From Rhodospirillaceae bacterium (lineage in GTDB: Bacteria > Pseudomonadota > Alphaproteobacteria > SHVP01): DNA of 64,000 nucleotides. The stretch spans positions 1 through 64,000 of the forward strand of contig PBKD01000015.1 of assembly GCA_002722055.1 (NCBI GenBank), in the 5' to 3' direction. The translations under genes were made by a program, and so were the position numbers. The notes under the pieces were generated by a model that ran no database searches, had not been told where the DNA came from, and worked only from the letters and a program-made list of their open reading frames with translations. This document shows positions 27,905 through 37,502 of the stretch, one piece after another; the first letter of the stretch is position 1; every line of letters starts with the position of its first letter.

Positions 27905-28279
27905 TTATAAAAAGGGGTTAATATTTTTTTTTGTATTTGCATAGATACGGTTTTGACTAGGCTGAGGGCTTAATTTGTCGATTAATTTAGACAAAAGATC
28001 CGAGAGCTGGTCGTATCTTGAAGCTTTTTCTGAGGCTTTGATTGATTCTATTCTAGACTTAGACAAATCTAGAATTGCTTTGTCATATTTCACTTGTAAA
28101 TCTACTTTTTCTTTTTTTAAAAATTCTATTTGGGTTTTATAATCATTTATTCTTTCTTCTGCAGAAGATTTTATTTCAGAGATTATGGACCTATAAACAT
28201 TATCCTTATCTTGGATAATTTTTTCATAAAGTTTATCAATCTTGTCTGAAGTTTCAGTATTGCTAAGAATACGATTCAT
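27905..28279 (-). CDS. hypothetical coiled-coil protein
   Basis: A 124-residue charged protein, mostly predicted helix with heptad-like spacing from about 25 to 80 (many Lys, Glu, Ile and Leu). A second helix near 80-105 (YDQLSDLLSKLIDKLS) precedes a short polar tail. There is no signal peptide and no recognisable domain. It converges with alkB, 11 nt away. Function is unknown. Confidence 0.65.
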   Translation of the reverse strand: MNRILSNTETSDKIDKLYEKIIQDKDNVYRSIISEIKSSAEERINDYKTQIEFLKKEKVDLQVKYDKAILDLSKSRIESIKASEKASRYDQLSDLLSKLIDKLSPQPSQNRIYANTKKNINPFL

Positions 28280-28409
28280 AATAAAAAATAATTTCCTTTA
28301 TAGATAGCCCAAAAAATAATATTATGATGTAAGAGTACTTCATATAATTAAATTTTCAAAAAAGTTTTTATGGTTAATATAAATAATATATAAAAAATTT
28401 GGAGGTAAT

Positions 28410-29294
28410 ATGGCTGAAAATTCAATAATTTATATAAATGGTGAGTTTAAGCCTCTAGCTGAAGCAAAAATATCAGTGCTTGATCAAGGTTTTTTGCTTG
28501 GAGATGCTGTTTTTGATGTGGTTTCTGCATGGAATGGATACATATTTAAATTGGATGAGCACCTTGATAGGTTTGAAGATTCACTAAGAGCAACAAGAAT
28601 GAACTGTTCACTAGATAAGGAAGGCTGGCGCAAGGCAATTATAGATACAGTAAAACTAAATAATCTAAAAAGTGCAAGTATAAGATTTATTGCAACTAGA
28701 GGTATATCAAAAGAAGTTATTGCCGATCCAAGAGATAATTCTCCAACTGAAATTATCTGGGTAGCTCCATATGTCTTTCTAGCTGATGAAACTGGTCGAA
28801 AAGAAGGAATAAAATTGATGATTAGCCATTTAAGAGGTTTCACCCCAGATACTTTAGACCCAAGGTACAAATGTGTCGATCGTCTTCATTACCAGTTAGC
28901 TAAAATGGAGGCTTTAGATGCTGGGTATGATGATTTGATTTGGTTAGATAATAATGGGCATGTTGCAGAGGGGCCTGCTTCAAACATATTTATAATTAAA
29001 AATGGAATTATGTATACACCAGGTGATGGTATATTAAGAGGAATTACACGGCAAGTTTTCATTGATTTAGCAAAAACTATAAATATGGAGGTTAATTTAT
29101 GTAATATCTCTACTTTTGATTTATTCACTGCTGATGAGATCTTTACAACTAGCACAGCAGGTGGGGCATTACCAATAAAGGAAGTTTCTGGAAGAAAAGT
29201 TAAAGACTCAGTTCCAGGAACTATTACAAAAAAATTAGACTCATTATACTGGAGACTTAGAGAATCAGGAGAAGGATCTACATTAATTAACTAA
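28410..29294 (+). CDS. class IV PLP aminotransferase (BCAT/D-amino-acid transaminase group)
   Basis: A 294-residue fold-type IV aminotransferase. N-terminal motif LDQGFLLGDAVFD is typical, the PLP lysine is probably Lys154 in PRYKCVDRLH, and GHVAEGPASNIF and TTSTAGGALPI bind the cofactor phosphate. The sequence does not decide between branched-chain, D-amino-acid and omega-amino (R)-selective activity. A GGAGG ribosome site precedes the ATG. It converges with the Fe-alcohol dehydrogenase gene. Confidence 0.88.
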   Translation: MAENSIIYINGEFKPLAEAKISVLDQGFLLGDAVFDVVSAWNGYIFKLDEHLDRFEDSLRATRMNCSLDKEGWRKAIIDTVKLNNLKSASIRFIATRGISKEVIADPRDNSPTEIIWVAPYVFLADETGRKEGIKLMISHLRGFTPDTLDPRYKCVDRLHYQLAKMEALDAGYDDLIWLDNNGHVAEGPASNIFIIKNGIMYTPGDGILRGITRQVFIDLAKTINMEVNLCNISTFDLFTADEIFTTSTAGGALPIKEVSGRKVKDSVPGTITKKLDSLYWRLRESGEGSTLIN

Positions 29295-29308
29295 AATCTT
29301 ATAATTAA

Positions 29309-30466
29309 TTATAAGGCAGCCTTATAAATATGAAATGCGTCTTTTTCATTTAAATCTCTAGGGTTATTTACAAGAAGTCTAGTTTGATTCATCGCTTCTC
29401 TGGCTAACATGTTTAATGAATTACTTTTAATTCCGACTTCGCTGAGTTTTTGTTGGAGCCCGCATCTCTTTGACAATTCGCTAAGTTTTTCTACAAATTC
29501 TTGTGCTATCTCTTGACTACTATTTCCTTTTAAATTTGGAAAGACACAATAAGCGATTTCCGAATAAATATGAGGTGATGTAACTGCGTTAAATTTTAAA
29601 ACATGAGGGAGAACTAGTGCATTTGATAAACCATGTGGAACTTTAAAATGTCCACCAATAGGATAAGCTAAAGCATGAACTGCAGCAACTGGAGAATTTG
29701 CAAAAGCTTGTCCAGCAAACATAGACCCAAGTAGCATATTTGATCTAGCTTCAATATTTGATCCACTATGAACTGCTGTTTCAATAGACTTACCCATTAA
29801 CCTGAGAGCTTTTTTTGCTAAGCTTCTTGAAATAGGATTATTATTTTGACTTTTTGATGTATAAGCCTCAATAGCATGAACCATTGCATCAATTCCTGTT
29901 GCAGCTGTTATGTGAGGTGGGAGACCCATAGTAAGTTCTGGGTCTAAGATTGCAGCATCTGGAATTATTTTATTTGATACTACACCCATTTTTTCACTCT
30001 TACCTGTTGTAACAATGGAAACAGGAGTAACCTCAGACCCAGTTCCAGCAGTTGTAGGAATTAGGATTAAGGGGAGTCTGTGTCCTTTAATATTATCTAT
30101 ACCATAAATTTCATTTAATTTTTCCTGTTGTTTGGATAATACTGCTGTCACTTTAGCAACATCTAAGGAAGATCCCCCGCCAATTCCTATTATACCATCC
30201 ACTGACTTTTCAATAGATAAATTTGTTGATTCTAGAATATTAGACTCTGGAGGGTCGGCCTGAACATCTGAAAAAATGGTATAATCCACATTTGCTTCTT
30301 TAAGGCTTCTAAGCGCTTTTTCAATAATTCCAGTTTCTATTATACCTTTATCTGTAATAATCAATATTTTATTGCCAATTTTTTTTAAAGTAATATTTCC
30401 AAGCTGTTCTAAACACCCAGAGCCAAATTTTATAAGAGGTGTAGTATTAAATTCAAAATGCTGCAT
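29309..30466 (-). CDS. iron-containing alcohol dehydrogenase
   Basis: A 385-residue group III alcohol dehydrogenase. It has the NAD-binding GIGGGSSLD segment, and metal ligands in [13 protein letters not shown] and [17 protein letters not shown] chose ATG 30466, which starts the family domain ([12 protein letters not shown]); the open frame further upstream is low-complexity and overlaps the divergent gene's leader. It faces away from the HpsN-like gene across 136 nt, so the two may be co-regulated. The substrate is unknown. Confidence 0.9.
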   Translation of the reverse strand: MQHFEFNTTPLIKFGSGCLEQLGNITLKKIGNKILIITDKGIIETGIIEKALRSLKEANVDYTIFSDVQADPPESNILESTNLSIEKSVDGIIGIGGGSSLDVAKVTAVLSKQQEKLNEIYGIDNIKGHRLPLILIPTTAGTGSEVTPVSIVTTGKSEKMGVVSNKIIPDAAILDPELTMGLPPHITAATGIDAMVHAIEAYTSKSQNNNPISRSLAKKALRLMGKSIETAVHSGSNIEARSNMLLGSMFAGQAFANSPVAAVHALAYPIGGHFKVPHGLSNALVLPHVLKFNAVTSPHIYSEIAYCVFPNLKGNSSQEIAQEFVEKLSELSKRCGLQQKLSEVGIKSNSLNMLAREAMNQTRLLVNNPRDLNEKDAFHIYKAAL

Positions 30467-30602
30467 AATTATTCTCAATCTATTTTTAATTATTAGATCT
30501 AAATATTTTGTTGTGTATTTTTGTAATGAATTTATAATCTTTTTTGGACAAATTCTACAAATATTATTTATTTTATTAAATTTTTTTTTAGTTGGTTTAT
30601 AT

Positions 30603-31910
30603 ATGGCAAAATACTTAAAAAAAAGTAAATCCCAAGCTGAAAGAACAGTTGACGATATACAAATTAGGAAAGTAGTGGAAAAACTTTTACTGGATATAGA
30701 TGCAAGGGGTGACGAAGCCATCTATGAAATGTCAAAAAAATTTGATAATCATAATCCAGATAGTTTTCAATTAACAGAAAACCAAATCAATAATTTAATT
30801 TCAAAAGTTTCAAAGCGTGATATAGATGATATTTTATTTGCTCAACGACAAATAAGACAATTTGCAAAAAAACAAATGGAGAGTTTAAGTGATATAGAGG
30901 TTGAGACAATACCTGGTGTTATTCTAGGCCATAAAAATATACCAGTTGATTCAGTAGGCTGCTATGTTCCAGGGGGGAAATTTCCAATGGTAGCTTCTGC
31001 TCATATGTCAGTAGTTACAGCTAAAGTCGCTGGAGTAAAAAGAGTGGCATCAACAGCTCCCGTTCATAATGGTGAACCTAATCCTGCAATTGTAGCAGCA
31101 ATGCATTTTGCTGGAGCAGATGAAATTTATACATTAGGTGGAGTTCAGGCTGTAGGTGCATTGGCTCTAGGTACTAAAAGTATAAAACCTGTTGATATGT
31201 TGGTTGGTCCCGGAAATGCCTATGTAGCTGAGGCAAAAAGGCAGCTTTATGGAAGAGTAGGCATAGATTTATTTGCTGGTCCAACTGAAACTTTAATCAT
31301 TGCGGATGATACAGTTGATGGTGAAATATGTGCTACGGATTTATTAGGGCAAGCAGAACATGGTTATAACTCTCCTTGTGTGCTTGTAACAAATTCTGAA
31401 AAACTTGCAAATGAAACAATAATACAAGTAGAAAGACTCCTTAAGATACTGCCTACAAGAGAAACTGCAAGTGAGAGTTGGGAAAACTTTGGAGAAGTAA
31501 TTTTATGCTCTAATTATGATGAGATGGTTAAAATTTCAAATCAGATTTCATCAGAACATGTTCAAGTTATGACTGAGGATGATGATTATTTTTTAAATAG
31601 AATGAGAAATTATGGAGCGCTCTTTTTAGGACCAAGAACTAATGTTTCTAATGGGGATAAGGTTATAGGTACTAATCACACTTTGCCAACAAAAAAAGCA
31701 GGGCGTTACACTGGAGGTTTATGGGTTGGTAAATTTATAAAAACTCATACATATCAAAAAATATTAAATGATGAGGCGGCTGTAAAAGTGGCAGAATATT
31801 GCTCCAGACTTTGTATGCTGGAGGGTTTTGTTGGTCATGCAGAGCAAGCAAATATTAGAATAAGAAGGTATGGAGGGAAAAATATTCCATATGGAAAGGC
31901 CTCTGATTGA
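30603..31910 (+). CDS. hpsN: HisD-family dehydrogenase, HpsN-like (sulfopropanediol/sulfolactate type)
   Basis: A 435-residue Zn/NAD-dependent dehydrogenase of the histidinol-dehydrogenase superfamily. The segments [25 protein letters not shown], split here around residues 115-140, and [12 protein letters not shown] look like HpsN (2,3-dihydroxypropane-1-sulfonate to sulfolactate oxidation) rather than biosynthetic HisD. I chose ATG 30603, where the domain begins. Its stop overlaps the TTG start of an SDR gene (TTGA). The context is not histidine synthesis. The symbol is given on family resemblance. Confidence 0.75.
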   Translation: MAKYLKKSKSQAERTVDDIQIRKVVEKLLLDIDARGDEAIYEMSKKFDNHNPDSFQLTENQINNLISKVSKRDIDDILFAQRQIRQFAKKQMESLSDIEVETIPGVILGHKNIPVDSVGCYVPGGKFPMVASAHMSVVTAKVAGVKRVASTAPVHNGEPNPAIVAAMHFAGADEIYTLGGVQAVGALALGTKSIKPVDMLVGPGNAYVAEAKRQLYGRVGIDLFAGPTETLIIADDTVDGEICATDLLGQAEHGYNSPCVLVTNSEKLANETIIQVERLLKILPTRETASESWENFGEVILCSNYDEMVKISNQISSEHVQVMTEDDDYFLNRMRNYGALFLGPRTNVSNGDKVIGTNHTLPTKKAGRYTGGLWVGKFIKTHTYQKILNDEAAVKVAEYCSRLCMLEGFVGHAEQANIRIRRYGGKNIPYGKASD

Positions 31911-32674
31911 TAAAATTACCTAACACACCTTCATTTCGCCTTGATGGTAAAAAAGCAGTAGTTGTTGGGGCAAGTAGTGGTATTGGCCTTGGGTGTGCTG
32001 TAGCATTAGCTTCAGCCGGTGCTAATGTCTCCCTAGTCTCTAGGAGGGTTGATCTATTAAATGATATTGTTAATTCAATTAATCAAAAGGGGTGGAAATC
32101 CAACGCACATAAATTAGATGTTACTGAAGTGAGTAATATAAAAAATTTTTTTGATACTCATGAAACTTTTGATATTGCAGTGTTTAGTGCAGGTATAGCA
32201 AAACATTCAACAGCATTAGAAACCCAAGAGTATGATTATGACAATGTCATGTCGGTTAATACAAAAGGAGCTTATTTTTTTGCTCAAGCTTATGCTGAAA
32301 AATTAATTTCTAAAAAATCAACCGGATCATTGGTATTTATATCTAGCCAGATGTCTAAAGTAGGTGGTCTTGAAAGAGCAGTTTATAGTGGAACCAAGCA
32401 TGCGTTAGAAGGTTTTCAAAAATCTATGGCAACAGAATGGGGGGCATACGGAATTAGGGTAAACTCTATTTGTCCAACATTTATAAAAACCTCATTAACC
32501 GCAAGTACCTTTGCAAATAAAGAACATTTAAAGTGGATTAAAGAAAAAATTAAAATTGGAAGAGTGGGAGAGGTAGAAGATATAATGGGTGCTGTAGTTT
32601 TTTTGGCATCTGATGCCTCATCTTTAATTACAGGTACATCTATAGTTATAGATGGGGGCTGGACTTCTTCTTAA
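31907..32674 (+). CDS. short-chain dehydrogenase/reductase (SDR)
   Basis: A 255-residue classical SDR: cofactor motif GASSGIGLG (about 22-30), catalytic Ser in VFISSQMS and Y-x3-K in VYSGTKHAL (about 158-166), and a C-terminal [12 protein letters not shown]. It starts at TTG inside the overlap with the HpsN-like gene, so translation is coupled. In known dihydroxypropanesulfonate pathways SDR-type dehydrogenases accompany HpsN, which fits, though the substrate is inferred. Confidence 0.9.
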   Translation: MIKLPNTPSFRLDGKKAVVVGASSGIGLGCAVALASAGANVSLVSRRVDLLNDIVNSINQKGWKSNAHKLDVTEVSNIKNFFDTHETFDIAVFSAGIAKHSTALETQEYDYDNVMSVNTKGAYFFAQAYAEKLISKKSTGSLVFISSQMSKVGGLERAVYSGTKHALEGFQKSMATEWGAYGIRVNSICPTFIKTSLTASTFANKEHLKWIKEKIKIGRVGEVEDIMGAVVFLASDASSLITGTSIVIDGGWTSS

Positions 32675-32709
32675 AATGAGTAATGTTAATATTTTAATAT
32701 TTTTATAAT

Positions 32710-33651
32710 ATGAATAATCAGGATTTTATAATTCTTGATGGAGCAACTGGAACAGAGATATCTAGATTGGGTGGGGCTATTGATAATATTTCTTGGTCAG
32801 CACTTGCTAATATAACTCACCCCAATATAGTTCGTTCTATTCATGAAAAGTATTTAAAAATTGGTGTTGACGTTATTACTACTAATACTTTTTCATCATG
32901 TAGACATGTTTTAGAGGGTTCTAATTTAGGCAGTGAAACAATAAAAATAAATCAAGCAGCCGTTCGTCTTGCAAAAGAAGCTTGCTATAACGTTTCCCCG
33001 TCTAAAAATGTATTAATTGCAGGAAGCATGTCTAACACATTAGCTTGGAAAAAAGGTAAAGGGTATCCCGACCCTAAATTTATTCCTAATATACATACAG
33101 AGAAAAATAATTATAAAGAGATGGCTTATACTTTAGCTGATTCAGGAATTGATATTTTTATAATGGAAATGATGCTCGATATTGAACATTCCTCAATGCT
33201 ATTAGAAATTGTAAAAGAGATTGGATTACCTGTATGGGTAGGTTTAAGTTGTAGTGAGAGAATAAATGGTGAAATTATAGGTTATGATCTTTCTGTTGAG
33301 AGATCGAGTGGTATAGATCAAGATTATATAAAGCCTAAAAATGAGACACTAGAGGATATTTTTAATGCTTTAAAAAAATTTGAGCCTGATGTATTTGGGG
33401 TTATGCACTCAAATATTAAAGTTACTCATAAAGTGATCGAATATTTATCTAATCATTGGTCTAAACAAATAATGGCATATCCAGAAATAATTGATTATGA
33501 TTATTCTAAACATAAATATAATGCTCTTATTTCACCAAAGAAATTTGCATATAGATGTAAAGATTGGTTGCAAATGGGTGTAAATATAATTGGTGGTTGT
33601 TGTGGGACAACCCCAAATCATATAGAAGAATTAATTAAAATAATTGATTAA
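32710..33651 (+). CDS. homocysteine S-methyltransferase family protein with altered zinc site
   Basis: A 313-residue protein of the BHMT/MmuM barrel family: N-terminal LDGATGTE, ITTNTF, and the C-terminal pair Cys297-Cys298 in GGCCGT. The third zinc cysteine, normally in an N-C segment of the fifth or sixth strand, appears replaced: the aligned segment reads FGVMHSN with His233. It lies 36 nt after the SDR and is probably in the same operon. It may use a thiol other than homocysteine, or a different methyl donor. Confidence 0.85.
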   Translation: MNNQDFIILDGATGTEISRLGGAIDNISWSALANITHPNIVRSIHEKYLKIGVDVITTNTFSSCRHVLEGSNLGSETIKINQAAVRLAKEACYNVSPSKNVLIAGSMSNTLAWKKGKGYPDPKFIPNIHTEKNNYKEMAYTLADSGIDIFIMEMMLDIEHSSMLLEIVKEIGLPVWVGLSCSERINGEIIGYDLSVERSSGIDQDYIKPKNETLEDIFNALKKFEPDVFGVMHSNIKVTHKVIEYLSNHWSKQIMAYPEIIDYDYSKHKYNALISPKKFAYRCKDWLQMGVNIIGGCCGTTPNHIEELIKIID

Positions 33652-33662
33652 ATTTCTAAGAC

Positions 33663-35126
33663 CTAAGTACCACAGAAAGTTTGATAAACTCGTTCATCCG
33701 GGTTTGGAGTGGCAGTATAAAATATATCATCAATTTTTTTTGAATATGGATTATTAATAACTTCTAGAATATCCTCTAATGGTTGATAATTTTCATTATT
33801 TATTGCTTCATTAATCACTTTTTCCACAAGGTGATTTCTTGGAATATATAATGGGTTTATTTTTTTCATATTGGTAGATATTGTTTTAAATTCCAACCCT
33901 TGTTTATTTATTCTTTCAAACCATTCATTTTTCCAATTATTTATTTCAGAGTTATTGTTTTCATTTGTAATATATTTATCACACAAGTTTCTAAAGGTAA
34001 TTGTAAAATCAAGATGGTTTTTAGACATGATGTTAAGAAGATTGTTTATCAAAATTTCGTCGCTAGTCTGAATTTTTTCTATTCCTATTTTTTTACCCAT
34101 GATATCTAACCATTTTTGTTTAAAAATTTTTGGATATTCATTTATAATTTCATTTGCTTGTGAAATAGCAATTTTTTCATCATCGTTAATCAATGGAAGA
34201 ATAGACTCAGCAAATCTAGCAATGTTCCATTGAGCAATCCCAGGTTGATTGCTAAATGAATATCTACCATTAAAATCTATAGAGCTAAATACAGTGCTCG
34301 GGTTATATTCGTCCATAAAGGCACATGGTCCAAAATCTATAGTTTCGCCTGAAATAGAAGTGTTATCGGTATTCATCACTCCATGAATAAAACCGGCACT
34401 CATCCATCTAGAAATTAAGTAAGTCTGGTTTTCTTGTACTTCAATTAATAATTCAAGATATGGATTTTTTTTATTCTTAATATGTGGAAAGTGTCTATTT
34501 ATTGTAAAATCACAGAGTTTCTTTAGTTTATTTTGGTCGTTCAAAATTTGACAAAACTGAAATGTTCCAACCCTTAAATGGCTAGAAGCAGATCTTGTAA
34601 GAATTCCTCCAGGTAATGTTTTTTCTCTGAAAACTTTTTCTCCTGTTGAAACAATTGCTAAAGATCTAGTTGTAGGAATAGATAAGGCATTCATTGCTTC
34701 ACTAATTATGTATTCTCTAATAACGGGACCAAGAGGAGCTTTTCCATCACCATTTCTAGAAAATTTTGTTTTGCCACTTCCTTTTAGTTGAACATCAACT
34801 AAAGTTCCATCTTGCTTAGCTAACTCTCCAAGTAGAATAGCTCTACCATCTCCAAGGTTAGGTACAAAATTTCCGAATTGATGACCTGAATAGGCTAGAG
34901 CAATAGTTTTAGCTTTATCTGGTATATAATTTCCAGAAAAAAGGTCCTTAATTAAGTTTGTATCTTCAATATTAAAATTTAATTCTTGAGATAATAATTT
35001 ATTATACTTTATTAATTTAGGATTTTTGATTTTTTCAGGTTTGAGTATTTCAAAAAAAACATTTGGTAAGCTTAAGTAGCTATTACTAAATGGCCAAAAT
35101 TGATTATTTTTATTTTGAAAGTTCAT
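33663..35126 (-). CDS. selO: SelO (YdiU) protein adenylyltransferase
   Basis: A 487-residue pseudokinase-fold enzyme that AMPylates proteins in characterised members. Visible family segments are YSGHQFG, GDGRAILLGE, LKGSGKTKFSRNGDG, REYIISEAM and the metal-binding region HGVMNTDN...DFGPCAFMD. The protein ends in Cys-Gly-Thr, with cysteine third from the end, the position where eukaryotic SelO has selenocysteine. It converges with the operon ending at 33651. Confidence 0.95.
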   Translation of the reverse strand: MNFQNKNNQFWPFSNSYLSLPNVFFEILKPEKIKNPKLIKYNKLLSQELNFNIEDTNLIKDLFSGNYIPDKAKTIALAYSGHQFGNFVPNLGDGRAILLGELAKQDGTLVDVQLKGSGKTKFSRNGDGKAPLGPVIREYIISEAMNALSIPTTRSLAIVSTGEKVFREKTLPGGILTRSASSHLRVGTFQFCQILNDQNKLKKLCDFTINRHFPHIKNKKNPYLELLIEVQENQTYLISRWMSAGFIHGVMNTDNTSISGETIDFGPCAFMDEYNPSTVFSSIDFNGRYSFSNQPGIAQWNIARFAESILPLINDDEKIAISQANEIINEYPKIFKQKWLDIMGKKIGIEKIQTSDEILINNLLNIMSKNHLDFTITFRNLCDKYITNENNNSEINNWKNEWFERINKQGLEFKTISTNMKKINPLYIPRNHLVEKVINEAINNENYQPLEDILEVINNPYSKKIDDIFYTATPNPDERVYQTFCGT

Positions 35127-35137
35127 TGTTTAAATAT

Positions 35138-35488
35138 TTAAATTTTTATCCCAAAAATTGAACTTGCTCTGAGCATAATTATATAAAGCAAAATTGTAGC
35201 TATACAAGCAGTTAGAATTGCTATCCAAAATGAAAATCCATTTTTTAGACATATGGGTAGGATAATAAAAAAGGGAAGTGAAGGTAAAACAAAAAAAAGA
35301 GTAGAATATGAATGTTCGACTATTTTGCCTAAATCTTGAGTGTCATTCCATAACCAAATTATCCCAATTACTGAAATCAATGGTAAAGAAGCAATTAGTC
35401 CTCCTAAACCTGGATATTTTTTTGCAACTTCAGAGATTATACCTATCATAATTCCAGATATAAGAGATTTAAAAATTAAATAAAGCAT
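35138..35488 (-). CDS. DUF3147 membrane protein
   Basis: A 116-residue protein with about four membrane helices. The GLGGLIASLPLISVIGIIW segment (about 27-45) resembles DUF3147. No function is established for the family. It lies 11 nt upstream of selO on the same strand, so they are probably co-transcribed. Confidence 0.75.
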   Translation of the reverse strand: MLYLIFKSLISGIMIGIISEVAKKYPGLGGLIASLPLISVIGIIWLWNDTQDLGKIVEHSYSTLFFVLPSLPFFIILPICLKNGFSFWIAILTACIATILLYIIMLRASSIFGIKI

Positions 35489-35572
35489 GGTATATTAATA
35501 ACTTTCTATTATATTTTAAATTTAACTTAAATTTTTTATAAATAAAGATTAAATTATAATTTATTATTGCCT

Positions 35573-36136
35573 ATGAACTTACACGATTATGATATTAGCA
35601 GGTTAAAACAACTAATTATACTCTATACCAAGAATAATAGTATTTTGGTTAGGGATGAAAAAGCCCATAAAAGCTTTTTATCTGAGTCCGGCTTTACCTC
35701 TGAGGAGCATCAGATTGCTATATCAGCTGTAAAAGAGAGTGTACTTCAAGAGATTTCATTAGAATTAATCCAAAATTTTACAAGAAACTCTGAGGTTATA
35801 TTTAGTGCAAGTGATAAGAAACATAATATAACTACAGAGGGCATGTTAAATATTCAGAACTATTTTAAACAGGCATATAATATTTTCCCTTTGGATCAAA
35901 AAAAAGAGCTTTTGCCTTTGTTTTATAATCATGATTTAACCGATCAGAGTTCAATTTTTTTCCAAGATTTTTTAACTAATAATTATTATTTTAATATATT
36001 TTTAATGTTTTTAGATGAAGATAAACTAAACTTTGATATAGTAAAGAAGCAATATTTAGATGATGAAAATAATAAATATACTAAGTTATACCCAATGTAC
36101 GAAAAAATCATGTCGCTATCTTCTATGTTATCATAA
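35573..36136 (+). CDS. hypothetical protein
   Basis: A 187-residue soluble protein starting at ATG 35573; an in-frame TTG at 35567 is the alternative. The sequence is polar and mostly helical by composition, with no signal peptide, cysteine cluster or nucleotide-binding motif. I do not recognise a family. It is followed by a predicted exported protein gene 21 nt later. Confidence 0.65.
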   Translation: MNLHDYDISRLKQLIILYTKNNSILVRDEKAHKSFLSESGFTSEEHQIAISAVKESVLQEISLELIQNFTRNSEVIFSASDKKHNITTEGMLNIQNYFKQAYNIFPLDQKKELLPLFYNHDLTDQSSIFFQDFLTNNYYFNIFLMFLDEDKLNFDIVKKQYLDDENNKYTKLYPMYEKIMSLSSMLS

Positions 36137-36157
36137 TCTTTATCATATGAGGTGATT

Positions 36158-36598
36158 ATGAAATTAATTTTTTATTCATTTATAATTTTTTTCTCTTTAG
36201 CTGGAAACGCTTGGTCTTCAATTACTGAATATAATTGTGTATCGAAAAAAATAGAAGATTATCAAAAAGTCCCAATAAGATTTCAAATTAATAAAATTGA
36301 GGAAAATGGTGCCAAATTCTCTTTGGTAAGTATTAAACAAACTCATAAAAAAACACTTAAAGGTAAATGGAGCGATTGGTCTTTTGTGGAATTAGAAAAT
36401 AAAGATAAAAATAAATTAGTATGGTTTTCGTATATTGATGAGATGCAAAATAGAGAAATACTCAAAGTTCCTGTGCACAGATTTAGATTTGATTATTTAA
36501 ATTTAAGCTTAGTTACTGAACGAGCTTATCAACCTCTTGGCGTACTTTCTGCTTTATTAGGTCATTATTCATGCAGAGTTGTAGGAAGAGCTTTTTGA
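36158..36598 (+). CDS. hypothetical exported protein
   Basis: A 146-residue protein with an N-terminal signal peptide (MKLIFYSFIIFFSLAGNAWS, likely cleaved after about residue 20). I chose ATG 36158 because GAGGTG lies 5 nt upstream; GTG at 36152 would sit inside that ribosome site. The mature part has Cys28 and Cys141-area cysteines that may pair. No family is recognised. It is likely periplasmic and ends with TGA. Confidence 0.7.
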   Translation: MKLIFYSFIIFFSLAGNAWSSITEYNCVSKKIEDYQKVPIRFQINKIEENGAKFSLVSIKQTHKKTLKGKWSDWSFVELENKDKNKLVWFSYIDEMQNREILKVPVHRFRFDYLNLSLVTERAYQPLGVLSALLGHYSCRVVGRAF

Positions 36599-36606
36599 AA
36601 AGATTA

Positions 36607-37488
36607 TTAATTTGGTGCATAGATTATTGATAGTATAATTGCAATTGTAATTATTATAATCCAAAAAAATTTATTTCTTGGTATTTTTTCTCCTAACCAA
36701 ATCCATGACACTACAGATGTAACTATTGCAAAAGTAGAGAATCCTATTGTTGCTCCAATTCTCCCATTATTCACAGAGCCATATAAGAATGCTGCTAATG
36801 CAAGAGTTTCAAGTATTGCTTGTACTAAAACAAAAATTCTAGTCGTTCCTTTAGGTAAAGCAAAATTTTTTCGATTCATATTATTAAATATGAAAAATAT
36901 TAGTATAAACACAAAAGCACTTATTCTATTCAAGTATAAGGCATGTTCTGCTCCTAAAAATTCTATTGATTCTTGAGCAAAGAAAAATCTTAGAGCTATT
37001 GTAATGCCAGCTCCAACACCCAAGAGAGCTGTAACTCTTAACCATTTTGAATCATATTTCTTTTCATTAGAGAGATTCTTTGATTTTGATGAAAGCATAA
37101 CTATTCCAAAAAAAACTACTAAAGAAGCTAAAAGTTGTGTGAGGGTAAACAACTCACCAATACTTACATTAATAAGGATTAAAATTACCGAATAACTAGC
37201 TGTAGCAGGTGAGGCAACATAAACTGGTCCTCTTGCAAGTGCTTTATAAAGAAATGCAACAGCAATTAAGTTGAGAAACCCAGAAATTACTGAAGCTGTC
37301 CAACTATATAAATCCCAAGATGGCCAATTCCAGTTGATCAAAAACCATATAGTCATCAAAACTGAGGAAAGACTCATGATTATTAAAATAAGTATTGTAA
37401 TAGATAATCTTTGGCTAGTTATGCGCGCTATTGTGTCAGAGGTTCCTATTAATAGTGCGCCCAACAATCCCCAAAAAATTGAAGTCAA
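36607..37488 (-). CDS. EamA/DMT-family transporter
   Basis: A 293-residue protein with about ten hydrophobic segments in two repeats, the drug/metabolite transporter layout. The end of the first repeat carries TASYSVILILINVSIGE, and the second repeat ends with the equivalent WIWLGEKIP. The substrate is unknown. It starts 14 nt after the luciferase-like gene on the same strand, so the two may work together. Confidence 0.88.
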   Translation of the reverse strand: MTSIFWGLLGALLIGTSDTIARITSQRLSITILILIIMSLSSVLMTIWFLINWNWPSWDLYSWTASVISGFLNLIAVAFLYKALARGPVYVASPATASYSVILILINVSIGELFTLTQLLASLVVFFGIVMLSSKSKNLSNEKKYDSKWLRVTALLGVGAGITIALRFFFAQESIEFLGAEHALYLNRISAFVFILIFFIFNNMNRKNFALPKGTTRIFVLVQAILETLALAAFLYGSVNNGRIGATIGFSTFAIVTSVVSWIWLGEKIPRNKFFWIIIITIAIILSIIYAPN

Positions 37489-37502
37489 TGATTTTTTCCT
37501 TT

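Noticed and set aside
30372-30602. N-terminal extension of the HpsN-like gene
   Set aside because: It overlaps the divergent dehydrogenase start and reads as AT-rich spacer; the domain begins at 30603.
30467-30721. N-terminal extension of the Fe-alcohol dehydrogenase
   Set aside because: The extra 85 residues are low-complexity, not family-like, and run into the divergent HpsN-like gene.
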